Under the pieces are notes generated by a model. It made no database searches. It was not told where the DNA came from and saw only the letters and a list, made by a program, of their open reading frames with translations. From NCBI GenBank assembly GCA_044228685.1, contig JBGAUL010000022.1, forward strand, positions 1-64,000: a DNA stretch of 64,000 nucleotides. Direction: 5' to 3'. Origin of the DNA: JBBATK01 sp044228685. GTDB taxonomy: Bacteria > Bacteroidota > Ignavibacteria > Kapaibacteriales > NICIL-2. Made by a program: the position numbers and the translations under genes. Positions within the stretch are counted from its first letter, which is position 1. The number at the start of each line of letters is the position of its first letter. Below are positions 1 through 9,200 of the stretch, in pieces.

Positions 1-506
1 GTGACGACAGGATCTGACCAAACTTTTTGCTCAGTAAGTTCTTTCTTGTGCTTCTCAGCGAGTTGACGTTGGCTATCGTTGTGATAGAAAATCACAGAGC
101 GGTATTGAGTGCCCACATCGTGTCCTTGCTTATTCAGCGTTGTTGGATCGTGTGTTTGCCAGAAGGCTTGTAGCAACTCATCGTAGGTGATGACTGAGGG
201 ATCGAATACTATTTGACAGACTTCTGCATGACCGGTCGTGCCGGTACAGACTTCTTTGTAGGTGGGGTTGGCGACGGTTCCGCCGGCATAGCCGGAGCGA
301 ACGCTGATCACGCCCTTCAATTGTTGAAAGACTGCTTCGACGCACCAAAAACAGCCGGCTCCGAAGGTGGCGGTATCGGTGGAGGATGGTGATGACATTG
401 TTGATTTCTCCTGAAGTGGCGGAACGAGTTTTTGTTGGTCTTGGCTACGCGCGCAGGATTGCAGAATGCACATAGCGCATGCAAAGACAAGAAGACGAAC
501 GATCAT
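1..506 (-). CDS. msrA: Peptide-methionine (S)-S-oxide reductase MsrA, partial, lipoprotein form
   Basis: Repairs proteins by reducing the S-epimer of methionine sulfoxide. Reading the minus strand from the ATG at 506 gives a hydrophobic leader ending in an L-Q-S-C lipobox (Cys18), so the enzyme is probably anchored on the periplasmic side of a membrane. The family motif GCFWCVE follows at residues 51-57, with Cys52 as nucleophile, and then GYAGG and GHAEVC. The reading frame runs off the left edge, so roughly the last 10-40 residues are missing. A second in-frame ATG at 398 has AGGAG nine bases upstream and would give a cytoplasmic form; I prefer 506 because of the lipobox and an AAGGA seven bases upstream. 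Identity is firm, start is less so. Confidence 0.93.
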   Translation of the reverse strand, partial: MIVRLLVFACAMCILQSCARSQDQQKLVPPLQEKSTMSSPSSTDTATFGAGCFWCVEAVFQQLKGVISVRSGYAGGTVANPTYKEVCTGTTGHAEVCQIVFDPSVITYDELLQAFWQTHDPTTLNKQGHDVGTQYRSVIFYHNDSQRQLAEKHKKELTEQKVWSDPVV

Positions 507-752
507 GGAAAATTCCTTCATTGAAGATGAGACGATAACAGACCTACGAATAGTATACGCAAGTGGATTATTCGTCTCGATTCATCGTGAATCGTCAATA
601 TACAACCCTATCAAAACACGGTGCGAATTGAGATAGCTCTGCATTGTTTCAGCTCAGGCTAGGTCTCACGCTATTTTCTCATCAATGAAGAGACAGTTAC
701 TCACTATTTTTGCGTCTGCCCAGTATCGTTGTACCTCGATTTACCCTTAAGC

Positions 753-1886
753 ATGCACACAGCAGCCGTACTCGTCCTCGAAAACGGAATGATCTTCCAC
801 GGCCTTGCCTTTGGCGATACCACCGCAGAAGCAGCCGGAGAGATTGTTTTCAATACCGCCATGAGCGGTTATCAAGAGATTCTCACGGATCCCAGTTACA
901 AGGGACAGATCGTTACTTTTACCTGTCCGCACATCGGCAACGTTGGCGTCAACGAGCACGATGTAGAGTCCGGTTGCATTCAAGCCGAGGGCATGGTGAT
1001 AGTTGAGTTATCCAAGCATCATTCCAATTGGCGCGCTCAAAAGTCGCTCGACGACTATCTCAAAGAATCCCACATCATCGGGATTGAAGGCATCGACACA
1101 CGAAAACTGGTGCGCATACTTCGCTCCGAGGGTGCGATGCGCTGTCTCATTAGCTGCTCGACAGAATCAGAAGAATCCTTGCTGGCTCGAGTTCGTGCGT
1201 TGCCCTCGATGAATGGCCTGGATCTGTGTCCAATGGTGACCACCGACAAGGTCTACACGTACGAGGAAAAGCGTGCTGAGGGAGACTTTTTAGCGCCGAT
1301 GCCAGAGCACAAGCGACGTTTCAAGGTTGCAGCGCTGGATTTTGGAATTAAAAACAACATTCTCCGCAGACTTGCTTATCACGGTTGCGATGTGACGGTA
1401 TATCCGGCAACGACGCCGGCCGAAGAGTTATTACAAAGCGGGGCAGATGGGTTTTTCTTGTCGAATGGTCCGGGAGATCCGGCCGCAGTACACTATGCTA
1501 TCGAGAGTTCGAAGAAACTTGTAAACAGCGCTAAGCCTGTATTTGGCATATGCTTAGGACATCAGATCTTGGGCTTGGCATTTGGTGCTAAGACCTATAA
1601 ATTGCGCTTTGGTCATCGCGGCGCGAACCATCCTGTGAAGAATTTGATGACCGGAAAAATCGAGATTAGCTCGCAAAATCACGGATTTGCGGTGGATCGC
1701 GAGACTTTGCCTGCGGACTTGGAGCCGACGCATATCAACCTCAACGACCAGACTTTAAGCGGCTTTCGTCATCGCAGTTTACCTGTATTCTGTGTTCAAT
1801 ATCACCCGGAATCGTCGCCGGGTCCGCACGACTCCGACAGCTTGTTTGAGGATTTTGTCCGGCTCATGGCAGCTCAATCCAACTAA
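753..1886 (+). CDS. carA: Carbamoyl-phosphate synthase small (glutaminase) subunit
   Basis: Hydrolyses glutamine and channels ammonia to CarB for carbamoyl phosphate, the entry to arginine and pyrimidine synthesis. 377 residues, the usual length. The N-terminal CarA-specific domain begins VLENGMIFHG; the C-terminal class I glutamine amidotransferase domain shows GICLGHQ with nucleophile Cys267, and the QYHPE motif gives His351 and Glu353. I chose the ATG at 753 because it matches the normal CarA N-terminus; a TTG at 729 would add eight residues. No carB is visible in the window, so the two subunits are not adjacent on the downstream side. There is no obvious Shine-Dalgarno sequence, which is common in this phylum. 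Confidence 0.96.
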   Translation: MHTAAVLVLENGMIFHGLAFGDTTAEAAGEIVFNTAMSGYQEILTDPSYKGQIVTFTCPHIGNVGVNEHDVESGCIQAEGMVIVELSKHHSNWRAQKSLDDYLKESHIIGIEGIDTRKLVRILRSEGAMRCLISCSTESEESLLARVRALPSMNGLDLCPMVTTDKVYTYEEKRAEGDFLAPMPEHKRRFKVAALDFGIKNNILRRLAYHGCDVTVYPATTPAEELLQSGADGFFLSNGPGDPAAVHYAIESSKKLVNSAKPVFGICLGHQILGLAFGAKTYKLRFGHRGANHPVKNLMTGKIEISSQNHGFAVDRETLPADLEPTHINLNDQTLSGFRHRSLPVFCVQYHPESSPGPHDSDSLFEDFVRLMAAQSN

Positions 1887-1956
1887 AAACGCAATCCGCA
1901 CCATTTTTTTCATTGTTCTTTTTATCCCCAGAGCTATTTTAGCAAGCTACGTTCCA

Positions 1957-2038
1957 GGGCAGGTACCTAAGTGGCCAACAGGGGCAGACTGTAAATCTGC
2001 TGTCTTCGACTTCGGCGGTTCGAATCCGTCCCTGCCCA
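1957..2038 (+). tRNA. tRNA-Tyr (anticodon GTA)
   Basis: An 82-nt type II tRNA. The 7-bp acceptor stem GGGCAGG pairs with CCTGCCC, there is a long variable arm, and the T loop reads TTCGAAT. Anticodon GTA is at 1991-1993 between TT-side and AA-side loop bases. Position 2038 is the discriminator A; the CCA end is not encoded. First of five tRNAs ahead of secE. Confidence 0.96.
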
Positions 2039-2074
2039 CAACGACTGCTTTTTGACAAGCAAAGAGTAGTTTCT

Positions 2075-2146
2075 GCGGGAGTAACTCAGTGGTAGAGTCA
2101 CAGCCTTCCAAGCTGTTGGTCGCGAGTTCGAGCCTCGTCTCCCGCT
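2075..2146 (+). tRNA. tRNA-Gly (anticodon TCC)
   Basis: 72 nt; acceptor stem GCGGGAG pairs perfectly with CTCCCGC and the discriminator is T. The anticodon stem ACAGC/GCTGT encloses the loop CTTCCAA, giving anticodon TCC at 2107-2109, which reads GGA and GGG. CCA is not encoded. Confidence 0.95.
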
Positions 2147-2267
2147 CAGTTTGGTTCGTCAAGTAAATGCCACAAGAACGTGTTGCCGCATTGAGGATGG
2201 CTTCGGTGTAGCAAGACGGAGTTTTTTTTGACAAACAAAAAAATCAGTCGGGAAGCACCCATCAGAT

Positions 2268-2339
2268 GCGGGAGTAGCTCAGTGGTAGAGCATCAGTTTC
2301 CCAAACTGAGGGTCGCGGGTTCAAACCCCGTTTCCCGCT
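2268..2339 (+). tRNA. tRNA-Gly (anticodon CCC)
   Basis: 72 nt; acceptor stem GCGGGAG with TTCCCGC (one G-T pair), discriminator T. The anticodon stem TCAGT/ACTGA encloses TTCCCAA, so the anticodon is CCC at 2300-2302. It resembles the tRNA-Gly(TCC) 121 bp upstream, suggesting duplication and anticodon divergence. The spacer between them holds a T-run at 2222-2229 but no convincing hairpin. Confidence 0.94.
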
Positions 2340-2350
2340 CAATCGAGTCT

Positions 2351-2423
<73 letters not shown>

Positions 2424-2430
2424 CGAGGAT

Positions 2431-2503
2431 AGGGGTGTAGCTCAATTGGTAGAGTAGCGGTCTCCAAAACCGTTGGTTGCGGGTTCGATTCCTGCCGCCC
2501 CTG
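2431..2503 (+). tRNA. tRNA-Trp (anticodon CCA)
   Basis: 73 nt; acceptor stem AGGGGTG with CGCCCCT (one T-G pair), discriminator G. The anticodon loop CTCCAAA gives CCA at 2464-2466. It sits 21 bp upstream of secE, the usual bacterial tRNA-Trp-secE-nusG arrangement. Confidence 0.96.
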
Positions 2504-2524
2504 CTCAATAACTGAAGGTGATTT

Positions 2525-2719
2525 ATGATAATAAATGACATAAAGCTTTTCTTCAACGACGTCTCCAAGGAGATGAAGAAGGTCTCGTGGCCAACGCGCG
2601 AGCAATTGCGGGAATCAACTGCTGTAGTGGCAGTGACCTGTATTGTGATTTCGACCTTCGTGTATTTGGTAGACGTTGCGATGGTAGAGCTCGTAGCAAC
2701 TATTTATAAGGCATTCTAA
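2525..2719 (+). CDS. secE: Preprotein translocase subunit SecE
   Basis: Small essential subunit that clamps SecY in the SecYEG inner-membrane translocon. 64 residues, the short single-helix form. The N-terminal amphipathic region carries the conserved KEMKKVSWPTREQL signature (about residues 15-28), followed by one transmembrane helix (about 33-57). GAAGG precedes the ATG by a normal distance. The stop is one base from the nusG start, so the two are co-translated. Confidence 0.96.
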   Translation: MIINDIKLFFNDVSKEMKKVSWPTREQLRESTAVVAVTCIVISTFVYLVDVAMVELVATIYKAF

Positions 2720-2720
2720 T

Positions 2721-3290
2721 ATGGGAGCCGCTGCGCAACAACATCCGCCGAAGTGGTACGCTTTGAGAACCTACACGGGACACGAAGCGAAGGTGAAGGC
2801 TGCGCTTGAATATGAAATGAAGCGTTTACCGTATTTGGTAGACAAAATCATTAGCATTGTGATCCCGCAGGAGACTGTGTTCGAGGTTCGCAATGGCAAG
2901 CGTCGTCAGCGCGTAAAGAACTTCTTGCCGGGTTATATCATGATCGAAGTATCGTTGGACAAGAAAGTCCACGATTTGATCACGAGTCTGGCAGGTGTTG
3001 TAGGATTTCTCGCGGCAAATGCCAAGTCAGAGCCGCAATCTCTGCAACCGGACGAAGTGGCACGTATTCTCGGACGAGTTGAAGAGCGCAAGGACGTTGC
3101 AACAATCGAGCATGCCTTTCAGATTGGCGATCCGATTAAAGTTATCGAAGGACCATTCTCGAGCTTCACGGGATTGGTTAAAGAAGTCAACAATGAGAAG
3201 CAAAAGCTCAAAGTTGAAGTTGGTATTCTAGGACGTCGTACGCCGGTGGAATTGGATTTCGATCAAGTTGAAATCGAGCGCCCACAATAG
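2721..3290 (+). CDS. nusG: Transcription termination/antitermination factor NusG
   Basis: Binds the RNA polymerase clamp to raise processivity and couples transcription to ribosomes or Rho. 189 residues. The NGN domain starts KWYALRTYTGHE (from residue 11) and contains FLPGYIMIE; the C-terminal KOW domain reads GDPIKVIEGPFSSFTG and ends in the conserved VELDFDQVE. The first ten residues (GAAAQQHPP) are an unconserved extension. It follows secE by one base and precedes rplK by 48 bp. Confidence 0.97.
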   Translation: MGAAAQQHPPKWYALRTYTGHEAKVKAALEYEMKRLPYLVDKIISIVIPQETVFEVRNGKRRQRVKNFLPGYIMIEVSLDKKVHDLITSLAGVVGFLAANAKSEPQSLQPDEVARILGRVEERKDVATIEHAFQIGDPIKVIEGPFSSFTGLVKEVNNEKQKLKVEVGILGRRTPVELDFDQVEIERPQ

Positions 3291-3338
3291 TCAGGCGTTT
3301 ACATCACAACGATATTTATCACTTAAACGTTTTAGGTC

Positions 3339-3767
3339 ATGGCAAAGAAAGTAATGGGACAGTTCAAGTTGCAGCTTAAGGCTGGTGAAGCAACGATGGC
3401 TCCACCGGTTGGTCCTGCATTTGGTCAGCGCGGTTTGAACGGTTCCGAATTCGTAAAGCAATTCAACGCTCGTACTGCTAAGCAGCAGGGCATGATCGTT
3501 CCTGCTCAAATCACATTCTTCTCTGACAAGACTTTTACCTTCGTGGTCAAGTCACCGCCGGCAGCAGTTCTGCTTGCTAAGGCTGTTGGAATTGAAAAAG
3601 GTTCAGGTCAACCTAATCGTAATAAGGTTGGTACGGTCAAGCGTGCGCAGCTCGAGGAAATCGCCAAGATTAAAATGGCCGATCTCAATTGCGACACAAT
3701 GGAAAGCGCAGTATCCATGATCGCTGGCTCAGCTCGCAGCATGGGTTTGACAGTTGAAGGATTGTAA
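3339..3767 (+). CDS. rplK: 50S ribosomal protein L11
   Basis: Part of the GTPase-associated stalk base on 23S rRNA, where elongation factors and RelA act. 142 residues, standard length. The N-terminal domain has the proline-rich APPVGPAFGQRGLN signature (about residues 20-33), and the C-terminal RNA-binding domain ends SMIAGSARSMGLTVEG. It lies in the conserved secE-nusG-rplK-rplA order. Confidence 0.98.
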   Translation: MAKKVMGQFKLQLKAGEATMAPPVGPAFGQRGLNGSEFVKQFNARTAKQQGMIVPAQITFFSDKTFTFVVKSPPAAVLLAKAVGIEKGSGQPNRNKVGTVKRAQLEEIAKIKMADLNCDTMESAVSMIAGSARSMGLTVEGL

Positions 3768-3947
3768 GAGTCGCAGGACTTCTCGCTGACTTGTTCAGAC
3801 TAGAGTTAGTTGCGATCTACACAGTCTTCAACACATTTGAAAATTTGCTCTTCTTCCAAGAGCGAAAGAGCACTAAGCTCAGTTCTTAATTAACACAGTG
3901 CGAGACCAAGCTTTCATGCAAGGTCGTTTGGAGCACAAGGAGGACAC
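3768..3947 (+). promoter_or_regulatory. rplK-rplA leader with a short hairpin
   Basis: A 180-bp gap that is long for two genes normally co-transcribed. It holds a perfect hairpin GCTCTT (3847-3852) with AAGAGC (3858-3863), loop CTTCC, and a strong ribosome binding site AAGGAGG just before rplA. L1 is known to repress its own mRNA in several bacteria by binding such leaders; I do not see a clear copy of the L1 rRNA target, so a regulatory role is only suggested. Confidence 0.3.
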
Positions 3948-4655
3948 ATGGAACAGCACGGCAAGCGCTATCGCGCAGCAGCCAAGAAGATTGATGCCAA
4001 AAAAGAATATGACTACAAGGCAGCAATCGCAGCAGTAAAAGAAGCCGCAAAGGCAAAGTTTGACGAGTCATTTGAAGTAGCTATCCGACTCGGCGTTGAC
4101 CCCCGCAAAGCAGATCAATTGGTTCGTGGTACGGTATCGCTTCCTCACGGAACCGGTAAGACCGTTCGCGTACTTGTTGTTGCTAAGGCGCCAAAAGATA
4201 AAGAAGCGCTCGATGCAGGTGCAGATCACGCCGGTTTTACGGATTATCTCGAAAAGTTGCAATCAGGTTGGGCAGACATCGATGTCATTATTGCCACACC
4301 TGATGTGATGGGTGAGTTAGGAAAGTTGGGTCGTGTGCTTGGTCCTCGTGGCCTCATGCCAAACCCAAAATCCGGTACCGTGACATTCGACGTTGCGAAA
4401 GCAGTGAAGGAAGTCAAGGCCGGAAAGATCGAATACCGTGTTGACAAGGCTGGCAACGTCCAAGCTGCAGTTGGCAAGTGTTCGTTCAACGAAGCACAGC
4501 TTGCAGAGAATGTTCACACATTCTTCCAAAGCATTATTCGTGCGAAGCCAGCGACGGCAAAAGGTAAGTATGTGAAGAGCGTTTACTTTTCGTCGACGAT
4601 GGGACCAAGTGTCAAGATTGCTGAGCAATCAATGGGAATCAAGAGCGAAGTATAA
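3948..4655 (+). CDS. rplA: 50S ribosomal protein L1
   Basis: Forms the mobile L1 stalk that moves deacylated tRNA out of the E site. 235 residues, close to the usual 229-235. The sequence begins with a basic GKRYRAAAKKID segment and carries the L1 signature region LGRVLGPRGLMPNPKSGTVT (about residues 126-145). AAGGAGG precedes the start by a good distance. Confidence 0.98.
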   Translation: MEQHGKRYRAAAKKIDAKKEYDYKAAIAAVKEAAKAKFDESFEVAIRLGVDPRKADQLVRGTVSLPHGTGKTVRVLVVAKAPKDKEALDAGADHAGFTDYLEKLQSGWADIDVIIATPDVMGELGKLGRVLGPRGLMPNPKSGTVTFDVAKAVKEVKAGKIEYRVDKAGNVQAAVGKCSFNEAQLAENVHTFFQSIIRAKPATAKGKYVKSVYFSSTMGPSVKIAEQSMGIKSEV

Positions 4656-4837
4656 TTGCTTCGGTCGATTCTCGTTTCTTGACGGATCGTCGTAGTGCAA
4701 CACGATGCACGTTGCATGAGACGGGTGAGGTGCAAGACCTCAGACAACTAACAAATGGCTATTACGCAAACCTGCAAGGACATCGCTTCTCGGAACTTCG
4801 GTTCTGATGTCTAAACAGATTACTACTAAGGTTTACT
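4656..4837 (+). promoter_or_regulatory. rplJ leader, candidate L10 autoregulatory region
   Basis: The 182 bp before rplJ can fold into several hairpins. GAGGT/ACCTC lie around 4726-4742. A nested structure has GACATC (4779-4784) pairing with GATGTC (4806-4811) and enclosing the very stable GAAC-TTCG-GTTC tetraloop stem (4793-4804). In many bacteria the L10-L12 complex binds the rplJ leader to repress translation. Position and structure fit this, but I could not match the Rfam L10 leader consensus by eye. Confidence 0.45.
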
Positions 4838-5365
4838 ATGGTATCAAAAGAGCAGAAACAAGCGGTTGTGACGGAATTGAGTGAAAAGATGCGCAATGCT
4901 TCGGCCTTGTACTTCGTTGACTTCGCTCATATGACCGTCGACCAAGATTGGGCTCTCCGTAAGGAACTGAAGGCTAAGGGCATTGAATATCGTGTTGCAA
5001 AAAACACCTTCATTCTTCGCGCTCTTCAGGAACTCGGTGGAGTGGAGATTACAGCTAAGCAGCTCTTCGGACAGACTGCTGTGATTTTCGCCACAGAAAA
5101 GGATCCCATTAGCCCAGCTAAAATTCTGCGCGACTTTTCCGCTAAGAGCGAAAAGCCACGTTTGAAAGTAGCTGTGGTTGAGCAAACAGTGTACGATGGT
5201 TCGAAGCTCAAGATGATTGCCGACTTCCCAACACGCGAAGAAATCATCGCGGGAATTCTTGGCAGCATCGACGCTCCGATCTCGGGCATCGTTGGTTCTA
5301 TTAACGCAGTCATGCGCGATCTCGCTTCGGTTATCGAAGAAGTGGGTCGTAAGCAGGCAGCATAA
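4838..5365 (+). CDS. rplJ: 50S ribosomal protein L10
   Basis: Anchors L7/L12 dimers to the ribosomal stalk. 175 residues, normal. Begins MVSKEQKQAVVTELSEKM and contains the conserved RKELKAKGIEYRVAKNT segment (about 42-58); the C-terminal helix that binds L12 dimers lies after about residue 135. AAGG precedes the start. It is followed by rplL after 71 bp. Confidence 0.97.
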   Translation: MVSKEQKQAVVTELSEKMRNASALYFVDFAHMTVDQDWALRKELKAKGIEYRVAKNTFILRALQELGGVEITAKQLFGQTAVIFATEKDPISPAKILRDFSAKSEKPRLKVAVVEQTVYDGSKLKMIADFPTREEIIAGILGSIDAPISGIVGSINAVMRDLASVIEEVGRKQAA

Positions 5366-5436
5366 GGTTGTCCCGATACTCGTATCGATCAACCCTTGAT
5401 TATTGAATTACACTAACTTTTTTTTGGAGTAAATAC

Positions 5437-5814
5437 ATGGCAGCAAATATTGAAGAACTGGTAGAAAAGATCAGTGCGTTGACACTTGGCGAAGCTTCTG
5501 AACTCAAGAAGGCACTCGAAGATAAGTTCGGTGTGACCGCTGCAGCTCCCATGATGATGGGCGCAGCTCCGGGCGCAGCAGCAGCTGCTCCGGTTGAAGA
5601 GAAGACAGAATTCGACGTTGAACTCACCGATGGTGGCGCTCAGAAATTGAACGTTATCAAGGTTGTCCGCGAAATCACAGGCCTCGGTCTGAAGGAAGCT
5701 AAGGACATGGTAGAAGGCGCACCGAAGGTTCTCAAGGAAGGCGCTACCAAGGAAGATGCAGAAGCTTTGAAGAAGAAACTCGAAGAAGCAGGCGCAAAGG
5801 TAACCTTGAAATAA
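5437..5814 (+). CDS. rplL: 50S ribosomal protein L7/L12
   Basis: Multi-copy stalk protein that recruits translation factors. 125 residues. The N-terminal dimerisation domain (1-35) is followed by an Ala/Gly/Met-rich flexible hinge (about 36-55) and the C-terminal factor-binding domain, which carries LNVIKVVREITGLGLKEAKD and ends AGAKVTLK. A strong TTGGAG lies upstream of the ATG. Confidence 0.98.
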   Translation: MAANIEELVEKISALTLGEASELKKALEDKFGVTAAAPMMMGAAPGAAAAAPVEEKTEFDVELTDGGAQKLNVIKVVREITGLGLKEAKDMVEGAPKVLKEGATKEDAEALKKKLEEAGAKVTLK

Positions 5815-6242
5815 TAAGCCCCAATTGCAGTGATTTCCATTACTGCAAAGGCTTCCCGCTCCCGCGAGCAGCATAGCTGAGCACGAGAGCGCATACGTGA
5901 TAAGCATGGTTGAGTGGATGACAAGTGTTGGGTTTCTATCGTTTGTCATCGTCAATAATTGATTCGCAGTTGCGGCTGGTCTGCAACTGAGTGCAGCAGA
6001 AAAATTGTTTTTAAAACAACTTTTTCATGCTCAAGGATGACACCTGCCCAGGCAGGATCAATCCCATGACTTTTCTCTTTTTTATGAACTGACTGCACAC
6101 CCTTAGTGATGTGCAGTCAGTTTTTTTTTGTTGGTGACAAAACGATCGTTGTAGCAGATGAATGCAAAAACGTGACGAAGTCTCCGACCGATGATGACGA
6201 TAGAACGAACTTATAATCAACTTACTTCAAGGTATTGACCTC
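5815..6242 (+). promoter_or_regulatory. rplL-rpoB intergenic region with stem-loops
   Basis: A 428-bp gene-free region. Directly after rplL is a 10-bp hairpin TTGCAGTGAT/ATTACTGCAA (5825-5848) with a TTCC loop and one G-T pair. A second hairpin CAGTTGC/GCAACTG is at 5967-5989, a short CCTGC/GCAGG one at 6043-6056, and a full intrinsic terminator follows (listed separately). In E. coli the same interval holds an attenuator and an RNase III site that lower rpoBC expression relative to ribosomal genes; the layout here suggests the same logic. A separate rpoB promoter downstream of 6130 is possible but I cannot point to it. Confidence 0.5.
6087..6129 (+). terminator. Rho-independent terminator/attenuator before rpoB
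   Basis: A perfect 13-bp stem, AACTGACTGCACA (6087-6099) with TGTGCAGTCAGTT (6110-6122), has a 10-base loop and runs into nine T residues (6121-6129). This is among the strongest terminator signatures in the window, yet it lies inside a normally continuous transcription unit. Confidence 0.85.
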
Positions 6243-9200
6243 ATGAGTAAATCTCAACGACGCGGTGAAGCATTGGTATCGCATGACGATGGTGGCATCG
6301 TTCATCTGCGTAACCGTATAACTTTCGCCAGAGTGCCGAACGAAACATCCTACGTGGATTTGTTGGGCGTGCAGATTCAGTCGTACAACGACTTCCTCCA
6401 GGAAGATCTTACGAACGAACAGCGTCTGCCAAAGGGATTGCAAGGCGCATTCCTCGCCAACTTCCCAATTCTCGATCAGTCTGAACTCTTTCAGTTAGAG
6501 TTTCTCGAGTACATTATCGAGAAGCCCAAATACACTGAAGAAGAGTGTCGTGAACGTGAACTCACGTTTGCAAAAACCTTGAAGGCAAAGCTTCGCTTGT
6601 CATCGAAGGCTGACAAGAGCTCCGAAGACTACATCGAAGCAGTTGAACAAGAGGTTTACCTTGGTAATGTTCCCGCAATGACTCCGCGCGGAACCTTCAT
6701 CATCAACGGTGCTGAGCGCGTGATTGTATCACAGCTCCACCGCTCACCGGGTGTGTTCTTCGATGAAGCACTTCACCCAAATGGTACAAAGATTTATTCA
6801 GCTCGTATTATTCCGTTTAAGGGATCATGGGTTGAATTCACGACCGATATTCATGACGTGATGTACGCCTATATCGATCGTAAAAAGAAGTTCCCGGTGA
6901 CAACGCTCTTGCGTGCACTTGGATACTCGACCGACGAAGAGATTTTGAATCTCTTTGATCTCACCATCAAGATCCCGCGCAAGAAGATTACGCAGGAATT
7001 GATTGGTCGCAAGATTGCTGCTGATATCATCGATATGAATACCGGTGAAATCATTGCAACACGCGAGCAAATCATTGATGAGCCGCTCTTCGCTGTTATC
7101 AAAGCTTCAGGCGTTGAAGAGATTGAGTTGTATAAGTACACTCAAGCCAGCGATGAACCGATTATCTCAAAGACAATCGCAAAAGACACAGCACGCAATC
7201 GTGATGACGCTCTCGAAGCTATCTATCGTCAGATGCGCTCCAGCGAGCCACCGGACATGGAAACAGCCTACGGTCTCATCCACAAGCTCTTCTTCGATGA
7301 GAAGCGTTATGATCTTGGTGTGGTAGGACGCTATCGTATCAACGACAAGTTGAAGCGCGATCAGGCAATTCAAACCACGACATTGACCAAAGAAGATATC
7401 GTTGAAATCCTTCGCTATCTCATTGATCTTCGTGACATGAAGAAGCCGGTCGACGATATTGACCACTTGGGAAATCGTCGCGTGCGCACCGTTGGTGAGC
7501 AAATGACAACCCAATTCAACACCGGTCTCACCCGTATGGCACGTACCATCAAGGAACGTTTGTCCATCCACGATGGTGAGAGTATCACACCGGCTGAATT
7601 GGTTAATGCTCGTACTATCACGAGTGTTGTCAATCAGTTCTTCGGAACAAACCAGTTGTCACAGTTCATGGATCAAACCAATCCATTGTCTGAAATCACG
7701 CACAAGCGTCGTACTTCAGCTCTTGGACCGGGAGGTCTTACTCGTGAGCGCGCAGGTTTCGAGGTTCGTGACGTTCACTACACACACTATGGTCGCTTGT
7801 GTCCGATCGAGACCCCTGAAGGTCCGAACATCGGTCTTATATCCTCGCTCGCTATGCACGCGCGAATCAACTCCTTCGGCTTTATCGAAACACCATACCG
7901 CAAGGTGGTGAAGGGTAGAGTTGTAGGCGAGATTGAATTCATTCCGGCAGAACGCGAAGACGGAAAGATCATTGCTCCGGCATCAACGCCAATCGACAAG
8001 ACAGGAAAGTTCGTTGAAGAGCGCGTACGTGCTCGTCAGAGCGGTGACTACGTCATGGTTGATCCAATGGACATTGACTATATGGACATGACGGCGGATC
8101 AAATCACGTCGCCGGCTGCTTCGTTGATTCCGTTCCTTGAGCATGATGACGCGAACCGTGCACTCATGGGTTCAAACATGCAACGTCAGGGCGTGCCTTT
8201 GCTGCGTCCTGAGGCTCCGGTTGTCGGTACAGGTATGGAATCACGCGTCGCTCGCGACTCACGTTCACTGCTTCTTGCAGAAGATGACGGAGTTGTTGAC
8301 TACGTATGCGCTGATTTCGTACGCGTTCGTTACGATGATGATCGCACCGATGAAGAACGTCTGACATCATTTGGCGGCGAGAACACAGTTACCTATCCGC
8401 TGCTCAAGTACTTCCGTACAAACCAAGACACCTGTATCAACCAAAAGCCAATCGTTAAGCGCGGCCAGCGTGTTGTGAAGGGTATGCCACTTGCTGACGG
8501 TGCATCAACGGACCAAGGCGAATTGGCTTTGGGACGTAATGTGCTTGTAGCGTTCATGCCTTGGCGCGGATACAACTTCGAGGATGCTATTATTATTTCA
8601 GAACGCCTTGTAGCGCGCGATGTGTTTACCTCGATTCACATCGAAGAGTACACACTTCAAGTACGTGATACAAAGCGTGGTGAAGAAGAGTTTACACGTG
8701 AAATTCCAAACGTCAGCGATGACGCAACGAAGGATCTCGATGAAGGCGGTATCGTCAATATCGGAACGAAGATCAAAGAAGGCGATATTCTGATTGGTAA
8801 GATTACTCCAAAGGGAGAATCAGATCCAACACCGGAAGAAAAGCTGTTGCGCGCCATCTTCGGTGATAAAGCAGGTGATGTGAAGGATGTGTCGTTGAAG
8901 GCACCTCCGGGACTCAGCGGTGTTGTTATCAATACCAAGGTCTTCGCACGTCGCATGGTAACAACCGATACGGAATTCCGTGCTGAAGAAAAGAAACGTC
9001 AGGAAGCTATCAATCGTCGCGAAGCAAATCAACTGCGCGATCTCGATGGAGACTTCATCGAACGTCTCGGCCGCATTCTTGATGGTCAAACCAGCATGGG
9101 TATTCGTTCCAACGACGAGAAGCGTATTTACTCCAGTGGTTCCAAGATCACAGCTGCAAACCTTCGTGAGAAGTTTGACAAGGGTGATTTGGTTCCGGAT

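Noticed and set aside
2222..2233. T-run plus TTGACA between the two tRNA-Gly genes as terminator and promoter
   Set aside because: Only a 5-bp stem can be drawn before the T-run, and no -10 element follows TTGACA at 16-18 bp.
4844..5392. 182-codon minus-strand ORF over rplJ
   Set aside because: Complete overlap with a highly conserved ribosomal protein gene and no family match.
5413..5955. 180-codon minus-strand ORF over rplL
   Set aside because: It covers rplL and its downstream hairpins; the Cys/Phe-rich translation is typical of an antisense shadow of an Ala/Glu-rich gene.
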